In this document: piece after piece, positions 15,512-16,758 of the stretch
Position numbering within the stretch: position 1 is the stretch's first letter
Layout of the letters: the number at the start of each line of letters is the position of its first letter
Assembly: GCA_031548675.1 (NCBI GenBank)
Contig: JAVBQU010000135.1
Coordinates: forward strand, 1 to 16,758
Direction of reading: 5' to 3'
DNA length: 16,758 nt
Source of the DNA: JAVBQU01 sp031548675
GTDB lineage: Bacteria; Bacteroidota; Bacteroidia; Bacteroidales; P3
Translations under genes and position numbers: made by a program
Notes under the pieces: generated by a model
Database searches by the model: none
What the model saw: only the letters and a program-made list of their open reading frames with translations
Told to the model about the DNA's origin: nothing

Positions 15512-16295
15512 ATCAATTCATTTTTATGAAATGAAAAAACTGCAATCGGAACAAACCAAAGCCGGAAACTGTGTCAATGTAGAGTTTACAAGTCCCTATT
15601 TTAGGACTTGGCAAAACTAAAAAGCCGGCTTGTAGCAGTATTTTGAGAAAATAATCAAGGGACAATCAAACCAACCAAATAAATATGTTTCAAATAATTA
15701 TCTCTTCAGTTTTGGGTGAGTTTCATATTTATCTGAATTAGCAAGCAAAAGGTAAAAATTCGGGGAAAATAGTAATGCTGTTTCTATAATGAATCTTTTA
15801 CATAACACCGGAAATTATTTTTACTATTTTCTAAAACATTTTAGCTTTTGTTTTGTTGTATCGTTAAGTCATATTCCGCAGATAATCCATTCAAATCAAA
15901 CGGTATGCAAAGCAGGAATTTATATACAAGCCCATATTGCTTCCTTCTCCAAAAGAGGGTGGGTTTTAGTTTTGCCGTTTTGTACCGTTTCCATTTCCTG
16001 CACTTTTTGTGCAAAAATAACCTGTCCCTGTAGCGGTCTGCGGAGCCGGAGGGAGCTATAAAATAAAACCCTTTCAGCAGCAGACCCAAGACCAAAAAAG
16101 GTTTTTCTCAAGAACTACATTTTTTTTCAAGTTTGTGTATAAAGAAATATTTCCAGTAAGTAAGTTATGTTATTTGTGTTATATTATGTTCTAACAAAAT
16201 ATTTTCATATTTTTACAATATGGAAATTATATAAAAAGAATTTTTAAAACAATGATAAACAAGCTATAAAGCATTAAATCTATAAAATAAAAACC
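15512..16295. other. Long gap with no supported gene
   Basis: Frames at 15789-16061 (plus) and 15841-16095 (minus) overlap on opposite strands and neither shows a domain, signal peptide or credible promoter. A 29-codon frame at 15531-15620 (MKKLQSEQTKAGNCV...) begins just after the terminator and contains a perfect hairpin, CAAGTCC-CTATTTTA-GGACTTG (15589-15610). A second hairpin, TGCAC-TTTTT-GTGCA, lies near 16000. I see nothing else. Confidence 0.5.
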
Positions 16296-16583
16296 ATGTA
16301 TTTTATCAAAACCATTACCGAAACCGATATTCAGAAAAGGTATGCTTATCAATGCGGTAAAGCGTATGGATTTTTATTTTGTATAAATGCATTCGGTTTT
16401 ATTTTCCGGAACTTGTATGTGTATTTTTATGAGCAGTTTTCTTTTTCTAGGTTTTTGCGTCCTGTAGGACAAATACATTCCTCTGCATTTTTAAGATTTA
16501 TCAATATAATTACTTGCGGTTATAGCAGCGAACATATTCAACGCTTGGGTAAGAATAACTTAGCCCTGTCCGCCATTGGATAG
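16296..16583 (+). CDS. Doubtful 95-aa ORF
   Basis: The frame begins MYFIKTITETDIQKRYAYQC and is rich in Phe, Tyr and Ile, ending IQRLGKNNLALSAIG. There is no recognised family, no clear signal peptide and only AT-rich sequence upstream. The shared LGKNN with the 8806-9021 frame is the one reason to keep it; it may be a leader of a gene beyond the window. Confidence 0.25.
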   Translation: MYFIKTITETDIQKRYAYQCGKAYGFLFCINAFGFIFRNLYVYFYEQFSFSRFLRPVGQIHSSAFLRFINIITCGYSSEHIQRLGKNNLALSAIG

Positions 16584-16758
16584 TTTTCTTTTTTTACCCC
16601 AATGGCACAAAGCTTGAATATGAAACAAGTAAAACCAAAAAGGAAACAGAGAACTTGGAGCGGAACAAACTTTTTTCTGTTAAGCAAAATGTTTTCCTCT
16701 TCCGTTTGGCAGTTAAAAAACTGCTAATGCACCATATTGATAAATTTAAAAATAAATA
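16584..16758. other. Right-edge sequence
   Basis: A 35-codon basic frame (16620-16727, MKQVKPKRKQRTWSGTN...) is present but unsupported. Its end contains the hairpin GCAGTT-AAAA-AACTGC (16709-16724). No gene is called. Confidence 0.3.

Noticed and set aside
15789..16111. Overlapping small frames on both strands
   Set aside because: They contradict each other and none has a promoter, signal peptide or family resemblance.

Overview
The window is AT-rich DNA from a Bacteroidota bacterium, most likely Bacteroidales-like. Two signals point there. First, promoters have the phylum's TAnnTTTG -7 box. Second, two secreted proteins end in type IX secretion (T9SS) C-terminal sorting domains with YPNP motifs. 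I saw no rRNA, tRNA, CRISPR array or intact transposase.

Left half (about 1-6.8 kb), all on the minus strand, reads as a defence or toxin-antitoxin island. From right to left it holds: a two-gene operon of an unrecognised 317-aa soluble protein and a 205-aa four-helix membrane protein (6764-5197), with a decayed XRE regulator fragment upstream; decayed gene fragments (5195-4936); a three-gene hipBA-type module (4730-3242) whose kinase gene carries two in-frame TAA codons; and an AbiEi/AbiEii module (about 3143-1534). A membrane protein starts 10 bp after abiEii and runs off the window's left edge. Operator-like palindromes sit where the antitoxins would be expected to bind: a 15-bp perfect inverted repeat on the abiEi promoter, and three related sites exactly 41 bp apart upstream of hipB.

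Middle (7.2-8.5 kb) is probably the control end of a mobile element: a winged-helix-like protein and an excisionase-type helix-turn-helix protein overlapping by 4 bp, preceded by two arrays of short motifs at about 10-bp or 20-bp spacing. No integrase lies in the window.

Right half (8.7-15.5 kb), plus strand, encodes exported proteins: a tiny T9SS protein that is little more than a signal peptide and a sorting domain; a secreted alpha/beta-hydrolase-like protein with no sorting domain; and a 1248-aa multidomain T9SS surface protein closed by a strong terminator. The 450-bp gap before the large gene holds palindromic repeats that begin on the hydrolase stop codon, and a possible three-way-junction leader. 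From 15.5 kb to the end there are only doubtful short ORFs.

The best candidate for something undescribed is the 317-aa plus 205-aa membrane operon in its defence-island setting. The AbiE-linked membrane protein comes second.
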